Of a stretch of DNA of 64,000 nt, positions 62,747 through 64,000 are shown in pieces. The stretch covers positions 1 to 64,000 of the forward strand of contig JASJZH010000006.1 of NCBI GenBank assembly GCA_037178975.1, written 5' to 3'. The position numbers and the translations under genes were made by a program. How positions within the stretch are numbered: position 1 is the stretch's first letter; every line of letters begins with the position of its first letter. The DNA is from Oscheius tipulae. Lineage: Eukaryota; Nematoda; Chromadorea; Rhabditida; Rhabditidae. The notes under the pieces are model-generated. The model ran no database searches, was not told the DNA's origin, and saw nothing but the letters and a program-made list of their open reading frames with translations.

Positions 62747-63819
62747 TCAAACTTCCATTCTATCTGGAATAACTGAGACCGGAGCAACAAGATTGTCCTT
62801 CTTCGAGGCATTGTGAGAACAGACTGACTTTCCGCGGACAGTGACCTATAAATGTGGACTACGTCAGAATTTTAACATTCGGTACCTCCAAAAAGGCCAC
62901 CAATTCCACTATGCAGTACATGGTGATTGTTGGCCAAGTCATGATGAGATGAAAAATGTTTCTAATAATACCGGTCCCGTCTTTCATCTTGTTGGGGAAA
63001 ACCTAATTTTTTTGTTTAATAGAAAGTAAAAACTCGAACCGGCTGACAGATATAGCTGACTAAGAAGACACAGAAGAACCAGAAGTACTGAAGACCGAGG
63101 AAACTGAACATGATGATGGTGAAAGTTTTTTGGTTCGGTATCACAAGTCCCCAAACTCCGTGATCCACCGCATTCAGCATGATGGGAGTCTAAAATTTTT
63201 TTTTTTCAGACTACAAGGAAGCTTTCTCGCCAAGATAGGAGCAATGATGGTGTAAACAGATGCAATGCAAAGCAAAAATCCGTAGTAGAAGACAAATTTG
63301 CAGGCGAAGGAAAACGAGACAGTCACAGGGAGCTGGAAGAATTTGATGGCAAAGTAGTGGAAGACTTCGGCAGCCCCAATTGTCCATCTCCTTATTTGGC
63401 GGGCCCACTCATACCACTCATCAATGTAGTTTTTACCTAAATTGCTAATTTCCAAGGCGTACGCTTAGTTCTACCGCTAGTGGGTCCACTGAGAGTAGCG
63501 ACGGGGATGGCGCGAATGACACACTTTGTTCTGACAGCCAAAGACCATCTGATGAGGGCGATAATATCATCCATCTGGTAGCCAGGATGAGTGTATTCTC
63601 CATCCTCGAAGAGCTTCAAGTTCAGTGAAAAGATGCTCATCGTGTTAATGTTCCACGGAATCAGGTAGCCCATCATGAAAAAGGCCCTATAGGGCGTAGT
63701 TGATACTTCAAATTTGTTTCTTCATACCTCAGTAAACCAGTAACTCTTACGAAGAATGGGGACTTGTCCAAGTTGATACAGTAAAAAAGGGGAGACTGCC
63801 AGACGGTGTGAGAACGTTC
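62747..63819 (-). CDS. Membrane glycosyltransferase family 2, C-terminal part (runs off right edge)
   Basis: The 3' exons of a minus-strand gene, entering at an acceptor (TTCTAG) at 63820-63821 and ending TGA 62747-62749; the 5' part lies beyond the window. The protein reads FFMMGYLIPWNIN, GYQMDDIIALIRW, VATLSGPTSGRT, then EWYEWARQIRRWTIG, whose Q-x-x-R-W motif is the acceptor-channel signature of processive GT2 synthases. Hydrophobic helices follow (FFQLPVTVSFSF, FVFYYGFLLCIASVYTII, FTIIMFSFLGLQYFWFF, MTWPTITMYCIVELVAFL) and a short cytoplasmic tail. The catalytic nucleotide-sugar half is not visible. It is not recognisably chitin or hyaluronan synthase. One junction near 63190-63215 (a 25-base A-rich intron) does not keep phase by my reading, so a homopolymer error is possible there. 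Confidence 0.65.
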
Positions 63820-64000
63820 CTAGAACATTATTATCTCCTAGGGCTGTGTATTTCGTGATTTAATTCATTGTGTAACCAAGAAATTGCTTTATGCTACCAC
63901 ATTTAAGCTTGTTTTAGACTGGAACGGGAACTGGAACTTAATTTGTCTAATAGAACACGCATACTTTCAAAAACACAATGTTCTTAAAAAGTTTTCCCCA

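Overview
This is nuclear DNA of an animal, most likely a nematode. Genes are split by many very short GT...AG introns (about 25-60 bases) with TTTCAG-like acceptors. Several start codons sit directly behind a TTTCAG or similar acceptor, as expected for spliced-leader trans-splicing. The C-terminal-binding-protein gene carries an N-terminal THAP zinc finger, an arrangement I know from nematode CtBP, and copies of TTAGGC, the nematode telomere unit, lie inside the first 10.4 kb. I cannot name the species. Exons were assembled by eye from splice signals, reading phase and family similarity, without alignment tools.

Layout. 1-5.7 kb (minus strand): two tandem paralogous genes of an unrecognised family ending in one C2H2 zinc finger. 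The left copy has several frameshifts; the right copy is nearly open with one frame break. 5.7-10.4 kb: repeat-rich DNA with a tandem array, TTAGGC units, a decayed coding remnant and two mariner fragments. 9.8-12.1 kb (plus): TMEM145/GPR180-type membrane protein, 13 exons, 477 aa. 12.1-17.0 kb: no gene recognised. 17.0-23.8 kb (plus): THAP-CtBP corepressor, 14 exons, 721 aa, with the catalytic arginine of the dehydrogenase fold replaced by histidine. 23.8-28.1 kb: noncoding, with a (GA)42 microsatellite and dispersed repeats. 28.1-32.7 kb (plus): PLEKHM2/SKIP-like RUN-PH protein. 34.0-35.2 kb (plus): C19orf12-like small membrane protein. 37.2-38.5 kb (minus): a cluster of small secreted cysteine-containing proteins. 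40.0-48.8 kb (minus): complete non-muscle myosin II heavy chain. 48.8-53.9 kb: no gene recognised. 53.9-56.4 kb (plus): PRPP-synthetase-associated protein. 58.0-62.2 kb (plus): SLC26 anion transporter, with a secreted phospholipase-A2-like gene nested antisense in its large intron. 62.7 kb to the right edge (minus): 3' part of a membrane family-2 glycosyltransferase.

The conserved genes are unrelated housekeeping or cell-biological loci (transcriptional corepression, lysosome positioning, actomyosin contractility, nucleotide metabolism, anion transport, glycan synthesis) and I see no operon-like pathway. The parts that look lineage-specific are the zinc-finger pair with its repeat surroundings, the secreted-protein cluster at 37-38.5 kb and the nested phospholipase-like gene.
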